24,322 bases of DNA, taken from positions 1-24,322 of the forward strand of contig CALBJL010000140.1 of assembly GCA_937893485.1 (NCBI GenBank). The letters are read 5' to 3'. Both the position numbers and the translations under genes were made by a program. How positions within the stretch are numbered: position 1 is the first letter of the stretch; each line of letters begins with the position of its first letter. Positions 23,501-24,322 of this stretch are shown piece after piece. This stretch comes from an uncultured bacterium. Lineage in GTDB: Bacteria > Bacillota > Clostridia > Lachnospirales > Lachnospiraceae. A model generated the notes under the pieces. The model saw nothing but the letters and a program-made list of their open reading frames with translations, had not been told where the DNA came from and searched no databases.

Positions 23501-24322
23501 ATGGAATATGAAATGATAAAAATAAAAAGTGAAGCGAGCAGATGTCTGTTGTGTCATGATGCCCCCTGTAATTGCTGTCCAAAAGGATTGGCAGTTTCGG
23601 ATATTATCCGCTCGCTTCGTTTTGAAAATAATAACGGAGCTGCGAAAAAAATCGGATCGGTTTCCTGTACGGATTGTGATGCGCCGTGCGAGCAGGCATG
23701 TATCCGCGCAAAAATAGATCGGAAAATAGATATTTCTGACATTTTCCCGTGTATCACACGGGAAAATGAAAAAGAGTCGAAGGCTGATTTATCTATTGAT
23801 TTTTGCGATGTAGCCTGTGAAAATCCATTCTTTTTATCATCCTCAGTAGTCGGAAGTAACTACGAGATGGTAGCGAAAGCATTCGATCTCGGCTGGGCGG
23901 GTGTCGCATTCAAAACAATCGGTCTGTTTGTGCCGAATGAGGTGTCCCCGCGGTTTTCAGCCCTCGAAAAAGAAGATAATCCAATGATCGGTTTCAAAAA
24001 TATTGAGCAGATTTCGGATCACACGTTAGAAGAAAATCTCGGTTATTTGAAACAGCTCAAGAAAGATTATCCGACGAAGGTTCTGATTGCGTCGATCATG
24101 GGACAAAATGAAGAAGAATGGACAAAGCTGGCAGCTCTCATGGAACAGGCAGGAGCAGACATCATCGAGTGCAATTTCTCATGTCCCCAGATGGTAGGAA
24201 AAGGACTCGGCAGTGATGTCGGAACTGATCCGGATCTGGTCGCACGTTATGTAGCCGCGACAAAGCGCGGGACAAAGCTGCCGATTTTAGCAAAAATGAC
24301 GCCGAACATCACCCGAATGGAA
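23501..24322 (+). CDS. preA: PreA-type dihydropyrimidine dehydrogenase with N-terminal Fe-S domain, 3' end outside window
   Basis: The frame is open for 274 codons to the window edge, after a strong GGAGG site. Residues from about 96 match the flavin-barrel domain of E. coli PreA as I remember it: LSIDFCDVACENPFFLSSS, GWAGVAFKTIG, NEVSPRF, VLIASIMGQNEEEW, ECNFSCPQM and LAKMTPNI. This domain reduces uracil or thymine. Ahead of it is an extra cysteine-rich domain of about 90 residues: CLLCHDAPCNCCP (15-27), IIRSLRF, and CTDCDAPCEQAC (56-67). That resembles the N-terminal part of PreT or mammalian DPD, but without their FAD and NADPH domains. At the position of the mammalian catalytic Cys (GLACGQ) this protein has GSDVGT, like E. 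coli PreA. Confidence 0.88.
   Translation, partial: MEYEMIKIKSEASRCLLCHDAPCNCCPKGLAVSDIIRSLRFENNNGAAKKIGSVSCTDCDAPCEQACIRAKIDRKIDISDIFPCITRENEKESKADLSIDFCDVACENPFFLSSSVVGSNYEMVAKAFDLGWAGVAFKTIGLFVPNEVSPRFSALEKEDNPMIGFKNIEQISDHTLEENLGYLKQLKKDYPTKVLIASIMGQNEEEWTKLAALMEQAGADIIECNFSCPQMVGKGLGSDVGTDPDLVARYVAATKRGTKLPILAKMTPNITRME

Overview
The window looks like the chromosomal replication origin of a Gram-positive Firmicute, most probably a member of the Lachnospiraceae. Support comes from the gene order jag-yidC-yidD-rnpA-rpmH-[oriC]-dnaA-dnaN-yaaA-recF-gyrB-gyrA, strong AGGAGG-type ribosome binding sites, moderate GC content, and protein sequences (YidC, GyrA, Jag) that read as Lachnospiraceae-like from memory. 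I cannot fix the genus.

Region 1 (1-4018, minus strand) is the leftward arm: mnmE (cut by the window edge), jag/khpB, yidC, yidD, rnpA and rpmH. These read away from a strong rpmH promoter. A hairpin with a T-rich tail lies between rpmH and rnpA, and a clear intrinsic terminator lies between jag and mnmE. Region 2 (about 4089-4355) is the rpmH-dnaA gap. It holds two perfect DnaA boxes, weaker boxes, a dnaA promoter and a dnaA leader hairpin. Region 3 (4356-12882, plus strand) is the replication and topology block dnaA, dnaN, yaaA (S4 protein), recF, gyrB and gyrA, closed by a terminator. The dnaA-dnaN gap carries three half-sites resembling the parS sequence bound by ParB.

Region 4 (12942-14354) encodes the alpha and beta chains of a class I iron-sulfur fumarase. 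Region 5 (14357-24322) is an accessory catabolic locus. A PucR-type regulator, the only head-on gene in the window, diverges from a class III aminotransferase and an iron-type alcohol dehydrogenase. After a terminator come a NitT/TauT-family ABC transporter (ATPase, two different permeases, lipoprotein), a dihydropyrimidinase, and the start of a PreA-type dihydropyrimidine dehydrogenase. Together these fit a variant reductive pyrimidine pathway. Uracil would be imported and reduced to dihydrouracil, opened to N-carbamoyl-beta-alanine, hydrolysed to beta-alanine by an enzyme not in this window, transaminated to malonate semialdehyde and reduced to 3-hydroxypropionate.

The most unusual observation is the transporter's binding lipoprotein (20919-22109). 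Its two halves are in the opposite order to the NMT1/ThiY family, so it appears to be a natural circular permutation. The second is the PreA-like protein, which has a PreT/DPD-like cysteine-rich domain joined directly to its flavin barrel. The regulator-aminotransferase gap also contains a dense set of palindromes that are probably operators. No rRNA, tRNA, CRISPR array or insertion sequence was seen.
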